64,000 nucleotides of DNA from Pseudomonas tructae (lineage in GTDB: Bacteria; Pseudomonadota; Gammaproteobacteria; Pseudomonadales; Pseudomonadaceae). How positions within the stretch are numbered: the first letter of the stretch is position 1; each line of letters opens with the position of its first letter. Position numbers and translations under genes: made by a program. The stretch covers positions 1,243,501 through 1,307,500 of the forward strand of contig NZ_CP035952.1 of the NCBI RefSeq assembly GCF_004214895.1, read 5' to 3'. Of this stretch, positions 1 through 10,305 are shown piece after piece. The notes beneath the pieces were generated by a model. It made no database searches, was not told the origin of the DNA, and saw only the letters and a program-made list of their open reading frames with translations.

Positions 1-912
1 CCAGCCGCCAATGGCTACCCGAATGTGCCGCGCTTCCATGGCGAAGATGCCCTGGCCGGCTGGAAGCAGGTAGTCGACGCCGTGCATGCCGAAGGCGGAC
101 GCATCGTTCCGCAGCTCTGGCACGTGGGCAGTGTGCGCCGCCTGGGCACCGAGCCGGATGCCAGCGTGCCGGGCTATGGCCCGAGCGAGAAGCTCAAGGA
201 CGGCCAAGTTGTCGTGCACGGCATGACCCAGGCTGATATTGATGAAGTGATCGAGGCATTTGCTCAGGCCGCCCGTGACGCCCAGGCCATCGGCATGGAT
301 GGCGTCGAGATCCACGGCGCCCACGGTTACCTGATCGATCAGTTCTTCTGGGAGGCGAGCAACCAGCGCAGCGACGAGTATGGTGGTGACCTGGCCGGCC
401 GTTCGCGCTTTGCCATCGAGTTGATTCAGGCTGTTCGCGCTGCGGTCGGCCCGGACTTTCCGATCATTTTCCGTTTCTCCCAATGGAAGCAGCAGGACTA
501 CAACGCGCGCCTGGTACAAAGCCCTGAGGCTCTCGGCGCGTTCCTGCAGCCGCTGGTTGAAGCCGGTGTGGATATCTTTCATTGCTCGACCCGACGCTTC
601 TGGGAGCCCGAGTTCCCGGGCTCTGACCTCAACCTGGCCGGCTGGACCCGCCAACTCACTGGCAAGCCGACCATCACCGTCGGCAGTGTCGGCCTGGATG
701 GCGAGTTTCTGCAGTTCATGGTGGCGACCGACAAGGTGGCCCAGCCTGCGAGCCTTGAGAATCTGCTGCAGCGCCTGAACAACGACGAATTCGACCTGGT
801 GGCAGTCGGCCGGGCGTTGCTGGTGGATCCGGAGTGGGCCGCCAAGGTGCGCGATGGCCGCGAACAGGACATCCTGCCGTTCAGCCGTGAGGCGTTGACG
901 ACTCTGGTTTAA
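1..912 (+). CDS. NADH:flavin oxidoreductase, old yellow enzyme family (5' end missing)
   Basis: The reading frame is already open at base 1, so the N-terminus lies outside the window; about 303 residues of a family that usually has about 365 are visible. It reads as an FMN-dependent TIM-barrel ene-reductase: there is a HGAHGYL segment, then RSDEYGG, the usual OYE signature region, and a C-terminal VGRALLVDPEW stretch that normally contacts the FMN phosphate. Such enzymes reduce activated C=C bonds or nitro compounds with NAD(P)H; the physiological substrate cannot be told from sequence. Its last 32 bases overlap the 3' end of the convergent glycosyltransferase gene. The internal ATG at 25 is not a start, because the conserved barrel continues upstream of it. 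Confidence 0.9.
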   Translation, partial: PAANGYPNVPRFHGEDALAGWKQVVDAVHAEGGRIVPQLWHVGSVRRLGTEPDASVPGYGPSEKLKDGQVVVHGMTQADIDEVIEAFAQAARDAQAIGMDGVEIHGAHGYLIDQFFWEASNQRSDEYGGDLAGRSRFAIELIQAVRAAVGPDFPIIFRFSQWKQQDYNARLVQSPEALGAFLQPLVEAGVDIFHCSTRRFWEPEFPGSDLNLAGWTRQLTGKPTITVGSVGLDGEFLQFMVATDKVAQPASLENLLQRLNNDEFDLVAVGRALLVDPEWAAKVRDGREQDILPFSREALTTLV

Positions 913-2098
913 TCGCCATTGGCGCCGGACGGGGCAGCGCAATGCTGCCCTGGCTCTGGCGGCAGGCCGCCTGCAGATGGGCTTCGAACTGCTCGACAAT
1001 GGCCGGCCAACCTTGGCGGCTGACTTGCTGGCGGGCGTTCAGACGCACCCGGCGCAAGGTTTCCGGCCCTTCCAGCAACCAACTGGCGGCATCGATAAAG
1101 GCCGCTGTATCCCCCGGCATTGCCAGCGCGCCGCTGTGGCCATGGCGAATATGCTGGGCGGCGGCGGCCTTGTCGTAGGCGACCACACCCAGGCCTGAGG
1201 CAAGGGCTTCGAGCACCACGTTGCCGAAGGTCTCGGTCAGGCTGGGAAACAAAAAGATATCCCCGGAGGCGTAGTGTTCGGCCAGGCACTCGCCGCGTTG
1301 GGCGCCGCAGAACACAGCAGACGGCAAGCGCTGTTCAAGCACGCTGCGCTGCGGCCCGTCACCGACCACGATCAGCTTGATGCGCCGCTGGGGGTGTTGC
1401 CTTTGCAGAGCTTCCAGGCAGGGGGCCAGTAAGCCGAGATTCTTCTCGGCGGCCAGACGCCCGACGTGCAGCAAGGCAATATCGTCGGCGCCCAGGCCCC
1501 ATTGCTCACGCAGCGCCTGGCTGCGCCTGGCCGGGGTGAACAGCTGGCTGTCGACGCCGCGAGCCATCAGGCTGAGGTTGTCGAAGCCACGGCGTTCCAG
1601 CTCCAGGCGCTGACTCACGCTGGGTACCAGGGTGGTGTGGGTGCAGCGATGGAACCAGCGCAGGTAATGGGTCAGCAGGCGTGCCAACAGGCCCAGGCCG
1701 TATTCGCCGGAGTACTGCTGGAAGTTGGTATGGAAGCCGCTGACCACGGCAATCCCCAGGCGCCGCGCAGCACGCAGGGCGCTTAGGCCCAACGGGCCTT
1801 CGGTGGCGATGTACAGCACATCCGGGCGTTGCCGGCGCCAGCGGCGAATCAACTTGTGCATGGACACCTGGCCCCACTGCAAGCCCGGGTAGCCCGGCAG
1901 TGGCCAGCCGCGGCACAGCAGCAGGTTTTCATCGCAGGCCGTGGGCTGTTCGGCGCCTTGCCGGGGGCGCACCAGCTCGACCCGGTGGCCACGCAAACGC
2001 AGGCCATCGCTGAGGCGGCCAAGGGTATTGGCCACGCCGTTGATCTCTGGTGGGAAGGTTTCGCTGATCAGGGTGACATGCAAGGACGGTGTGCTCAT
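881..2098 (-). CDS. Glycosyltransferase family 4 (GT-B fold)
   Basis: 405 residues. The N-terminal Rossmann half begins with a SETFPPEINGVANT-type stretch typical of GT4 mannosyl/glucosyl transferases. The C-terminal nucleotide-sugar half shows GRLAAEKN (about 213-220), VVGDGP (about 245-250) and the retaining-GT4 E-x7-E motif in LTETFGNVVLEAL (E289 and E297). No signal peptide or membrane helix is evident, so it is probably cytoplasmic or peripheral on the inner membrane. The acceptor is unknown; relatives glycosylate diacylglycerol or surface polysaccharide precursors. It starts with ATG and is divergent from the PAS chemoreceptor, 176 bases apart. Confidence 0.85.
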   Translation of the reverse strand: MSTPSLHVTLISETFPPEINGVANTLGRLSDGLRLRGHRVELVRPRQGAEQPTACDENLLLCRGWPLPGYPGLQWGQVSMHKLIRRWRRQRPDVLYIATEGPLGLSALRAARRLGIAVVSGFHTNFQQYSGEYGLGLLARLLTHYLRWFHRCTHTTLVPSVSQRLELERRGFDNLSLMARGVDSQLFTPARRSQALREQWGLGADDIALLHVGRLAAEKNLGLLAPCLEALQRQHPQRRIKLIVVGDGPQRSVLEQRLPSAVFCGAQRGECLAEHYASGDIFLFPSLTETFGNVVLEALASGLGVVAYDKAAAAQHIRHGHSGALAMPGDTAAFIDAASWLLEGPETLRRVRLNARQQVSRQGWPAIVEQFEAHLQAACRQSQGSIALPRPAPMAIKPESSTPHG

Positions 2099-2206
2099 GA
2101 CGCCAGTGTCGACCGCCCGGATTGCCGCTCTGTGACCGGTAAATGACAGATCGGTGACGCCTGATTACCGGCGTTTTTCGTCGTCAAAATTTTCCCGGCA
2201 AGCGAC

Positions 2207-2234
2207 TCAAGATTGTCTGGCAATCAGCCGATGC
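2207..2234 (+). promoter_or_regulatory. Candidate FliA (sigma-28) promoter for the PAS chemoreceptor
   Basis: TCAAGATT, 12 bases, then GCCGATGC, against the flagellar sigma-28 pattern TAAAGTTT-N11-GCCGATAA. The -10 half matches six of eight bases and the spacer is one base longer than ideal. It lies 41 bases before the ATG of a chemotaxis gene, where such a promoter is expected. Confidence 0.45.
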
Positions 2235-2274
2235 AGAAGCATTCGAATGACTGAATTCGCTCCGGGAGAGCGTC

Positions 2275-3591
2275 ATGTTCAACAGCAAACTCAAGCAAGA
2301 AATCCTCCGGCTGCGTGAAGAACTGCAATCCGTGGAGCAAGTAAAGTGCAGCCTCGACAGCGAGATGCTGGTACTGCAGCTCGACCCGCAGGGGCGAATC
2401 GAATCAGTCAACAGCAACTTTGAACGAGAGATGCTCTACAGCAGCAACCAGCTGATTGGCCGCAACATTGAAGAAATCGTTCCGGCGCACGTCAAACAGC
2501 TCGATTTTTATCAGCGCATGAAGCATGCCATTGCCCGTGGTGAACATCTCAATGGTGCCTTCCGCTTGCTGCGCGGCAACGGTGAGGAGGCCTGGCTGCG
2601 CTCGATCCTGCAGCCAGTCAAAAACAATGAAGGACGGATCAAGTACTTCTCGCTGCACTCCAGTGACCTGACCCGCACCATCGAAACCTCCCGTGAGCAT
2701 GAAAGCCTGATCAAGGCGCTGATGCGTTCCACGGCTGTGATCGAGTTCAACCTCAAAGGCGAAGTGCTGGCCGCCAACGAGCGCTTCCTGCAGACCATGG
2801 GCTACAAGCTCGATCAGGTCGTGGGCAAGCATCACCGGCTGTTCTGTGAGCCGGAAGAATACAACTCGGTGGCCTACCAGGGCTTCTGGGACAAGTTGCG
2901 CCGCGGTGAGTTCGTCGCCGAGCGCTTCAAGCGCATTGACGCCCATGGCCGGGTCGTCTGGCTGGAAGCCTCGTACAACCCGATCATCGATGCCCACGAC
3001 GTGCTCTACAAAGTGGTCAAGTTCGCCACGGTGATCACCGATCAGGTCAACCAGGAAGAGGCCGTGGCCCAGGCCGCCGATATCGCCTACAACACCTCGC
3101 TGGAAACCGATGCCTGTGCGCGCAAGGCCAGCGAGGTGGTGACCCAGACCGTGGATGTCATGCGCGGCCTGGAAACTTTCATGCAGGAGGCCGCCGAAGG
3201 CATCGAGGCACTGGACAAGCAGTCGCAGGTGATCGGCTCGATCATCAAGACCATCAGTGACATCGCCGGGCAGACCAACCTGCTGGCCCTTAACGCTGCC
3301 ATCGAGGCCGCTCGGGCCGGGGAGCAGGGCCGGGGCTTTGCCGTAGTCGCCGACGAAGTCCGGCAACTGGCCTCGCGCACCAGCACCGCTACCGAGGAAA
3401 TCGCCCGTGTGGTGCAGCAAAACGAACAACTGGCCAAGGCCGCGGTGGACATCATCGACAGCAGCAAGCGCCAGGCCGAGCAGGGCCTGTCATTGGCCGG
3501 GCAGACCGGCACGGTGATCGTCGAGATTCAGGACGGTGCGCAGAAGGTGGTCAACGCGGTCGGACAGTTCTCCAACCAGCTGTCGACCTGA
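2275..3591 (+). CDS. Soluble PAS-PAS methyl-accepting chemotaxis protein (BdlA/Aer-like)
   Basis: 438 residues with no transmembrane helix. After a short coiled N-terminus come two PAS domains (roughly 20-135 and 145-265; the second has [16 protein letters not shown] and a WLEASYNPI ending) and then a shortened MCP signalling region with the conserved hairpin tip around [21 protein letters not shown]. This architecture and length match cytoplasmic redox/energy receptors such as P. aeruginosa BdlA (biofilm dispersion) and Aer-type receptors; whether heme or FAD is bound cannot be read here. The start has a GGGAGAG ribosome site just upstream. Confidence 0.88.
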   Translation: MFNSKLKQEILRLREELQSVEQVKCSLDSEMLVLQLDPQGRIESVNSNFEREMLYSSNQLIGRNIEEIVPAHVKQLDFYQRMKHAIARGEHLNGAFRLLRGNGEEAWLRSILQPVKNNEGRIKYFSLHSSDLTRTIETSREHESLIKALMRSTAVIEFNLKGEVLAANERFLQTMGYKLDQVVGKHHRLFCEPEEYNSVAYQGFWDKLRRGEFVAERFKRIDAHGRVVWLEASYNPIIDAHDVLYKVVKFATVITDQVNQEEAVAQAADIAYNTSLETDACARKASEVVTQTVDVMRGLETFMQEAAEGIEALDKQSQVIGSIIKTISDIAGQTNLLALNAAIEAARAGEQGRGFAVVADEVRQLASRTSTATEEIARVVQQNEQLAKAAVDIIDSSKRQAEQGLSLAGQTGTVIVEIQDGAQKVVNAVGQFSNQLST

Positions 3592-3598
3592 TGGTTGG

Positions 3599-3624
3599 GC
3601 CGCGTAGCCGGGCAGCTACGCGGC
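3599..3624. terminator. Hairpin between convergent chemoreceptor and cysZ genes
   Basis: A perfect 10-base inverted repeat (GCCGCGTAGC / GCTACGCGGC) with a 6-base loop sits in the 39 bases between the two convergent stop codons. There is no U-tract on either strand, so it may be a weak bidirectional terminator or an mRNA-stabilising stem. Confidence 0.5.
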
Positions 3625-3630
3625 GATCCC

Positions 3631-4359
3631 TCAGTTGCGTTCACGCACCCAGAACAGCGTGGCGCCCGCCACCGCTGCCGGCATCATCAGGATGTTGAGG
3701 AAGGGCACCAGCAGCACCAGGTACACCGAGCCACCAAAACCCAGGCTCTGCCAGCGTTTTTCCCGCAGCCAGGCAATCATGTCCTGCCAGCTCAGCTTGT
3801 GGTTGTCCGCCGGGTAGTCGATGTACTGGATGGCCATCATCCAGATACCGAACAGCAGCCACAGCGGCGCGGCGATGATGTTCAGCACCGGAATGAACGA
3901 GAGGATGAACAGGCCGATCGCCCGCGGCAGGAAGTAGCCCAGCTTGCGCATCTCGCGGCCCAGGGTGCGTGGCACCATGGCAGCCAGTTCAGCCCAGCTG
4001 AAATCGGGGAAGTCATCGGTGCCGCGCACCACCACTTCGACTTTTTCTGCCAGAAAGCCATTGAACGGCGCGGCGATGATGTTAGCCAGCATGGTAAAGC
4101 TGAAGAACACCATGAACCCCACCAGCACCACGAACAGCGGCCATAGCACATAGTTGAGGAAGCTCAGCCAGCTCGGCAGGCTGGGCATCAGTGAATCGAC
4201 CCAGAGGCTGAACTGATGCCCGGCAAAGTAAATCAGGCCGACAAACAGCACCAGGTTGACCACCAGCGGCAGCAACACGAACAGGCGCAGGCTGGGGCTC
4301 AGGACCAGTTTCAGCCCTTCACGCAGGTACTGTGGGCCAGAAAGGACAGGGGCATGCAT
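3631..4359 (-). CDS. cysZ: Sulfate transporter CysZ (EI24 family)
   Basis: 242 residues from the ATG chosen here. The frame can be extended 27 bases to a TTG, but the ATG at 4359 has a GGAG about 11 bases upstream and gives the usual N-terminus ([18 protein letters not shown]). Four to six hydrophobic segments and the conserved [17 protein letters not shown] region mark CysZ, an inner-membrane sulfate importer feeding cysteine synthesis. It lies immediately upstream of, and divergent to, the peroxiredoxin gene. Confidence 0.88.
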   Translation of the reverse strand: MHAPVLSGPQYLREGLKLVLSPSLRLFVLLPLVVNLVLFVGLIYFAGHQFSLWVDSLMPSLPSWLSFLNYVLWPLFVVLVGFMVFFSFTMLANIIAAPFNGFLAEKVEVVVRGTDDFPDFSWAELAAMVPRTLGREMRKLGYFLPRAIGLFILSFIPVLNIIAAPLWLLFGIWMMAIQYIDYPADNHKLSWQDMIAWLREKRWQSLGFGGSVYLVLLVPFLNILMMPAAVAGATLFWVRERN

Positions 4360-4516
4360 AAAAGGGAAGGCTCCGGGTAAAGGCAAACGCGCTGACCTTA
4401 CCGAGTTTGTGCGGCCGGCGAAAGCGCAGCGCAGAGCGAGAAACGGGCTGTAACAAAACCTCGGCAGGCTTTCTGGCAGGGCTTCATAGAGAAACAGCCC
4501 GGCACTCGATGCATGA

Positions 4517-4553
4517 ATAGAGCCGGCCTATAAGGTGGATTGTCTAAGGATAT
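4517..4553 (+). promoter_or_regulatory. Probable OxyR binding site upstream of ahpB
   Basis: The OxyR pattern is two 15-base units ATAG-N7-CTAT separated by 7 bases. Here the first unit (4517-4531) is a perfect ATAG-N7-CTAT, followed by exactly 7 bases, then ATTG-N7-ATAT (4539-4553), which matches six of eight fixed positions. The site lies 78 bases before the peroxiredoxin ATG. An overlapping palindrome TAAGGA-TATT-TCCTTA (4545-4560) may belong to the same control region. Confidence 0.65.
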
Positions 4554-4630
4554 TTCCTTAATCTCTGCCACCTCGCTAAAGTGCGCACATCTTTTCAACC
4601 CCTTCGAATACTGACTTTCAAGGAGTTTTC

Positions 4631-5230
4631 ATGAGCATTCTGGTCAACAAGCAAGCCCCGGATTTCGACGCCGCGGCAGTGTTGGGCGACGGTTCGATCG
4701 TCGACAGCTTCACCCTGTCTTCCCTGCGCGGCAAATACGTCGTGCTGTTTTTCTGGCCGCTGGACTTCACCTTTGTCTGCCCGTCGGAAATCATTGCTCA
4801 CAACAACCGCATGGACAAATTCCGTGAGTTGGGTGTGGAAGTGGTTGGCGTTTCCATCGACTCGCAGTTCACCCACCACGCCTGGCGCAGCACTCCGGTC
4901 GAGAAGGGTGGCATCGGCGCCGTCGAGTTCACCATGGTCGCCGACGTCAAGCACGAGATTACCCGTGCCTATGGTATCGAGCACGAAGATGGCGTGGCCC
5001 TGCGTGCCTCGTTCCTGATCGACCAGCAAGGCGTTGTCCAGCATCAGGTGGTCAACAACCTGCCGCTGGGCCGTGAAGTCGACGAGATGATCCGCCTGGT
5101 CGAAGCCCTGCAGTTCACCGAACAGCACGGTGAAGTCTGCCCGGCCGGCTGGCGCAAAGGTCAGAAAGGCATGAAGGCTGACGCCAAGGGCGTTGCCGAC
5201 TACCTGGCAGAGAACGCTGCCAGCCTGTAA
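4631..5230 (+). CDS. ahpB: Alkyl hydroperoxide reductase AhpB-type, typical 2-Cys peroxiredoxin
   Basis: 199 residues. The peroxidatic cysteine is C50 in DFTFVCPSE and the resolving cysteine C170 in EVCPAGW, the arrangement of typical 2-Cys (Prx1/AhpC) enzymes that reduce H2O2 and organic hydroperoxides in the cytoplasm. A thioredoxin reductase gene follows, which indicates recycling by thioredoxin rather than AhpF. This mirrors the OxyR-regulated ahpB-trxB2 pair known in P. aeruginosa. An AAGGAG site precedes the ATG. Confidence 0.9.
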   Translation: MSILVNKQAPDFDAAAVLGDGSIVDSFTLSSLRGKYVVLFFWPLDFTFVCPSEIIAHNNRMDKFRELGVEVVGVSIDSQFTHHAWRSTPVEKGGIGAVEFTMVADVKHEITRAYGIEHEDGVALRASFLIDQQGVVQHQVVNNLPLGREVDEMIRLVEALQFTEQHGEVCPAGWRKGQKGMKADAKGVADYLAENAASL

Positions 5231-6298
<1,068 letters not shown>

Positions 6299-6306
6299 TA
6301 GGGCCT

Positions 6307-6362
6307 ATCGCGGGGCAAGCCCGCTCCCACAGAAAGCTGTAGGAGCGGGCTTGCCCCGCGAT
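6307..6362. repeat. REP doublet (inverted pair) acting as intergenic terminator of trxB and nadC
   Basis: Two perfect 21-base inverted copies of the common Pseudomonas REP core (ATCGCGGGGCAAGCCCGCTC... and its reverse complement) are separated by 14 bases, followed by a short T-run on the plus strand. The element nearly fills the space between the trxB stop and the convergent nadC stop. Confidence 0.88.
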
Positions 6363-6366
6363 GTTT

Positions 6367-7215
6367 TTAGAGACTAAGGCGCATGGACAGGTCCACCGCC
6401 TTCACATCCTTGGTCATCGCCCCGATCGAGACGTAGTCCACACCCGTCTGAGCAATCACCCGCAGGGTGTCCTCCGTCACCCCGCCGCTGGCCTCAAGCT
6501 TGGCCTTGCCCGCATTCAAACGTACCGCTTCGCGCATGTCGTCAAGGCTCAGTTCATCGAGCATGATGATGTCGGCGCCCGCGTCCAGCGCTTCCCTGAG
6601 TTCCACCAGGCTTTCCACCTCGATCTCCACCGGCTTGCCTGGGGCAATGCGGTGCGCAGCGGCAATTGCTTGCGCGATGCCACCGCTGGCGGCGATATGG
6701 TTTTCCTTGATCAGGAAGGCGTCGTACAGACCGATGCGGTGGTTGTGACAGCCACCGCAGGTGACCGCGTACTTTTGCGCCAGGCGCAGCCCGGGCAGGG
6801 TCTTGCGGGTGTCGAGCAGTTTGACTTGGGTGTCGGCCACCTGGTCGGCGAGGCACTGCGCACGTGTCGCCACGCCCGAGAGCATTTGCAAAAAGTTCAG
6901 CGCCGAGCGCTCGCCGCTGAGCAGCGAACGTGCCGGCCCTTCAAGCTGGAACAGGGCCTGGTTGGCTTTGGCGCGCTCGCCATCCTTGACCTGCCAGTGC
7001 ACCGCGACCCGCGGGTCGAGCTGGCGGAACACCGCATCGACCCAGGCAGTACCGGCAATCACGCAGTCGTCGCGGGTGATGATGGTGGCCGTGGCCAGGC
7101 GCTCGGCCGGGATCAACTGGGCGGTAATGTCGCCGCTGCCGATGTCTTCGAGTAACGCACGGCGCACGTTGGCTTCGATTTCGGCGGTCAGGTCGGCGAG
7201 GCGTAAATTCGGCAT
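6367..7215 (-). CDS. nadC: Nicotinate-nucleotide pyrophosphorylase (carboxylating), quinolinate phosphoribosyltransferase
   Basis: 282 residues, the usual length. It converts quinolinate and PRPP to nicotinate mononucleotide in de novo NAD synthesis. Diagnostic substrate-binding segments are visible: DTRKT (135-139), CGGCHNHR and IKENHI (169-174). The start is set at ATG 7215, which has GGAG 7 bases upstream; an in-frame GTG 12 bases earlier is less likely. It is divergent from the DUF1631 gene. Confidence 0.95.
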   Translation of the reverse strand: MPNLRLADLTAEIEANVRRALLEDIGSGDITAQLIPAERLATATIITRDDCVIAGTAWVDAVFRQLDPRVAVHWQVKDGERAKANQALFQLEGPARSLLSGERSALNFLQMLSGVATRAQCLADQVADTQVKLLDTRKTLPGLRLAQKYAVTCGGCHNHRIGLYDAFLIKENHIAASGGIAQAIAAAHRIAPGKPVEIEVESLVELREALDAGADIIMLDELSLDDMREAVRLNAGKAKLEASGGVTEDTLRVIAQTGVDYVSIGAMTKDVKAVDLSMRLSL

Positions 7216-7460
7216 GGCGGGCTCCACAAGCTAAGTGCTGGCGATTATAGGGCAGGCCAGCCTGCGCATGCAGCAATCACTGCAGTGGCGACCCAAGCTT
7301 GACCTTTGGTCAGGCCGAATGAGCTTTTCGTCCAAGTACCGGTCTATCAGCTGCGCACTGGCGACTGAAAGGTTTTTGCTCGATAATGCGCCTTGTATTT
7401 GGCGTCATAGCATTGACGACCGCTATTGAAGCTCAAATTCGAACCTGCAAGGAGACCAGG

Positions 7461-9659
7461 ATGCACAACGACGCGAAGGTGGTGCCGATCAAGGCCATCA
7501 CCGATCAGGCGCACAATGCGCCCCTCGCTCGTCTGCCGGTGGTGCTTCTGCAGGTTCGTGACAAGGCCGCGCTGCAACTGCGCCAAGGCCTGCAGGCGTT
7601 GTTCGACAACGCCGACGACACCCTGTTCGAGATGGCCGACAAGGCCGCCAACAACGTTGAACAGCACATCCTGTTCGAAGCCATGCGTGACCTGCGGCAT
7701 AAGCGCAAGCACATCGAACGGGGCTATCTTGATCATTTCTATGCAGCCTTCGTGCAGATCGGCCAGCGCGACTCACTGCCCGCCCTGCACAGCGATGCCC
7801 ATGACCGCCTGTTGCTGGTGGCCAATGATGAGCTGGAGCGCACGGTGGCGCTGGATGCCATGGTCGCACGGGTTCTTGCCCGTGATGGCATTGCCCTCAA
7901 TCAATTGACCCTGCGTTTCAGCGCCCTGGTCGGCCAGGCCCTGGATGATCCGCGCAATCCCCTGGGCCCGGCGATGCTCTGCGATTACTTTTTGCGTGCC
8001 GGGCGCAGCCTGGGCGTGGGGATCAAGGTCAAGCTGATCATTCTCAAACTGTTCGAGCGCTATGTGTTGCATGACGCCGACCAGTTGTACGGCGAAGCCA
8101 ACCAATTGTTGATTGCCACCGGCGTACTGCCAGGGCTCATGGCCGTGCCACGGCGCCGCGCCCAGGACCGCCCACAGGTTGAGCGCGAGGCTGTGGCCAG
8201 CGAACCCGGCAGCGACGCGCACCATGACGCGCTGGATGCCAACTGCCAGGCGGTTTTCGCTTCACTGCAGGCCCTGCTGTCGCCGGTGCGCGGGCGAGTT
8301 GCGCCGCGTCTGGAGGCGTGTGAGCACGTGCAGGCGATCAGCACCCGTGACCTGTTGCGCCTGCTCTCGCACCTGCAGCATTACGTGCCGTCTACGGCCC
8401 AAATCGATGATTTCGACCTGCACCAACAGCTTGAGCAACTCTTGACCCGGGTCAGCGTCAAAAGCGGCACCTACCGCAAGATCGAGGTGATCGATGAGGA
8501 TGTCATCAACCTCATTGCCATGCTGTTCGAGTTCATCCTCGCCGACCGTAACCTGCCCCGTTCGCTGCGCGTGCTGATCTGCCGCATGCAGATCCCGATG
8601 CTAAAGGTCGCGGTACTCGACAAGAGCTTCTTCAGCCGCAGCAGCCACCCGGCTCGCCGCCTGCTCAATGAGATCGCCACGGCAGCCATGGGCTGGGGCA
8701 CCAGCGATGATTGCCAGCGCGACAGCCTGTACCTGCGGGTCGAAAAAATCGTCCAGCGCCTGCTCAGCGACTTTGTCGATGACCCGGCGATATTCTCCGA
8801 GTTGCTCGCCGAATTTCTTGCGTTCAGCACTGATGAACGGCGCCGCAATGAGTTGCTCGAACAGCGTACCCGTGATGCCGAAGAGGGCCGCGCGCGCACC
8901 GCGCTGGCTCGTCAGCGGGTGCAGCATGAGCTCAACCGGCGTCTGCTTGGGCGCTCGATGCCACAGGTGGTGGTGCGCTTGCTCGAAGAGGCCTGGAGCC
9001 AGGTACTATTGCTGGCGTGCCTCAAGCATGGCGACACGTCCGGGCAGTGGCTCGCCGCTCTGCAAACCATGGATGAACTGATCTGGAGCGTGCAACCGCA
9101 CCCAGAAGAGCAGGCACGCCTGCGCCTGCTGGAGCTGGTGCCGGGGCTGCTCAAGGCGTTGCGCGATGGCCTGGCCGGCGCTGCCTTCGATCCCTTTGCT
9201 ACCAGTGAGTTCTTTGCCAAGCTTGAAACCCTGCACGTGCAGATGTTCGATACACCCGTTGTGGGCGGACGCGCGCTGCACAGCGATGCCAGCGAGCGGG
9301 TGCTGGTACTCGATGAGATCGTCTTGCCCGCCCCCGAGGCCTGCGGGCCGCAGGCGTCCCAGGTACGTCTGGCCGAAGACGACCCGGCGCTGCTGCAGGT
9401 CGAGCGCCTGCGCATCGGTGCCTGGGTCGAGTTGCTCGATGAAGACGAAGTGCAGCGTTGCAAGCTGATCGCCCAGATCGACAGCAGCGACCGCTTCATC
9501 TTCGTCAACCGCACCGGCCTTAAAGTCCGGGAGTGGTCGCGCATGGCCTTGGCCGTGGCCTTGCGCCGCGGGCATGTGCGCCCGCTGGACGACACCCTGT
9601 TGTTCGACCGGGCGCTGGATTCGGTGCTTAGCCAACTGCGTCAGTCGCAGGCACGTTAG
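7461..9659 (+). CDS. DUF1631 family protein, function unknown
   Basis: 732 residues starting at ATG 7461, which has AAGGAGACC in front; the frame stays open 75 bases upstream without a ribosome site. The family is long, mostly helical and lacks recognised catalytic motifs; I see no membrane segment. Some databases label the P. aeruginosa orthologue a thymidine phosphorylase, which nothing here supports. It stands between nadC and ampD as in other pseudomonads, so a link to cell-wall recycling or surface physiology is possible but only contextual. The 245 bases before it show no clear operator. Confidence 0.75.
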   Translation: MHNDAKVVPIKAITDQAHNAPLARLPVVLLQVRDKAALQLRQGLQALFDNADDTLFEMADKAANNVEQHILFEAMRDLRHKRKHIERGYLDHFYAAFVQIGQRDSLPALHSDAHDRLLLVANDELERTVALDAMVARVLARDGIALNQLTLRFSALVGQALDDPRNPLGPAMLCDYFLRAGRSLGVGIKVKLIILKLFERYVLHDADQLYGEANQLLIATGVLPGLMAVPRRRAQDRPQVEREAVASEPGSDAHHDALDANCQAVFASLQALLSPVRGRVAPRLEACEHVQAISTRDLLRLLSHLQHYVPSTAQIDDFDLHQQLEQLLTRVSVKSGTYRKIEVIDEDVINLIAMLFEFILADRNLPRSLRVLICRMQIPMLKVAVLDKSFFSRSSHPARRLLNEIATAAMGWGTSDDCQRDSLYLRVEKIVQRLLSDFVDDPAIFSELLAEFLAFSTDERRRNELLEQRTRDAEEGRARTALARQRVQHELNRRLLGRSMPQVVVRLLEEAWSQVLLLACLKHGDTSGQWLAALQTMDELIWSVQPHPEEQARLRLLELVPGLLKALRDGLAGAAFDPFATSEFFAKLETLHVQMFDTPVVGGRALHSDASERVLVLDEIVLPAPEACGPQASQVRLAEDDPALLQVERLRIGAWVELLDEDEVQRCKLIAQIDSSDRFIFVNRTGLKVREWSRMALAVALRRGHVRPLDDTLLFDRALDSVLSQLRQSQAR

Positions 9660-9738
9660 ATTCCTACGTGTTTTAACGATGCATGCAGAGCCACCACGGG
9701 GCATACTGAGCTAGTGCCCCCGTGTCTCAGGATTTTCT

Positions 9739-10305
9739 ATGCAACTGGACCGCGCTACTGGCTGGTTCGCCGGCGTCCGCCATTGTCCTTCGCCCAACTG
9801 CAATGCCCGCGCCGAGGGCGAAGTCATCTCCCTGCTGGTCATCCACAATATCAGCCTGCCGCCGGCGCAATTTGGCACCGGCAAAGTCCAGGAGTTCTTC
9901 CAGAACCGCCTGGATGTCAGCGAACATCCCTACTTTGAAGGTATCAAGCACCTGCGCGTGTCGGCGCATTTTCTTATCGAACGTGACGGCAAGGTCACTC
10001 AGTTTGTCTCCTGTCTGGACCGCGCCTGGCATGCCGGGGTGTCCAGTTTCGAGGGGCGCGAGGCGTGCAATGACTTTTCCATCGGCATCGAGCTGGAAGG
10101 CACCGACGAGCTACCTTTCACCGACGCCCAGTACCAGGCGCTACAAACATTGACCCGGCAGATCCAGGCTGCCTGGCCGGCCATTGGCACTGAACGGATT
10201 CAGGGCCACAGCGACATTGCCCCGGGACGCAAGACCGACCCTGGTGGCGCTTTTGATTGGCGGCGCTACCGTGCCGGCCTCAAGGACAAGGAGGATCAAG
10301 CATGA
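9739..10305 (+). CDS. ampD: 1,6-anhydro-N-acetylmuramyl-L-alanine amidase AmpD
   Basis: 188 residues, a cytoplasmic zinc amidase of the Amidase_2 fold that removes the stem peptide from anhydro-muropeptides in wall recycling and so keeps AmpR-dependent beta-lactamase induction low. Expected zinc ligands are present: H36 (VIHNIS), H157 (QGHSDIA) and D167 (KTDPGG), with an acidic IELE segment near 117-120. Its stop overlaps the ampE start by four bases (ATGA), so the two are translationally coupled. Confidence 0.95.
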   Translation: MQLDRATGWFAGVRHCPSPNCNARAEGEVISLLVIHNISLPPAQFGTGKVQEFFQNRLDVSEHPYFEGIKHLRVSAHFLIERDGKVTQFVSCLDRAWHAGVSSFEGREACNDFSIGIELEGTDELPFTDAQYQALQTLTRQIQAAWPAIGTERIQGHSDIAPGRKTDPGGAFDWRRYRAGLKDKEDQA

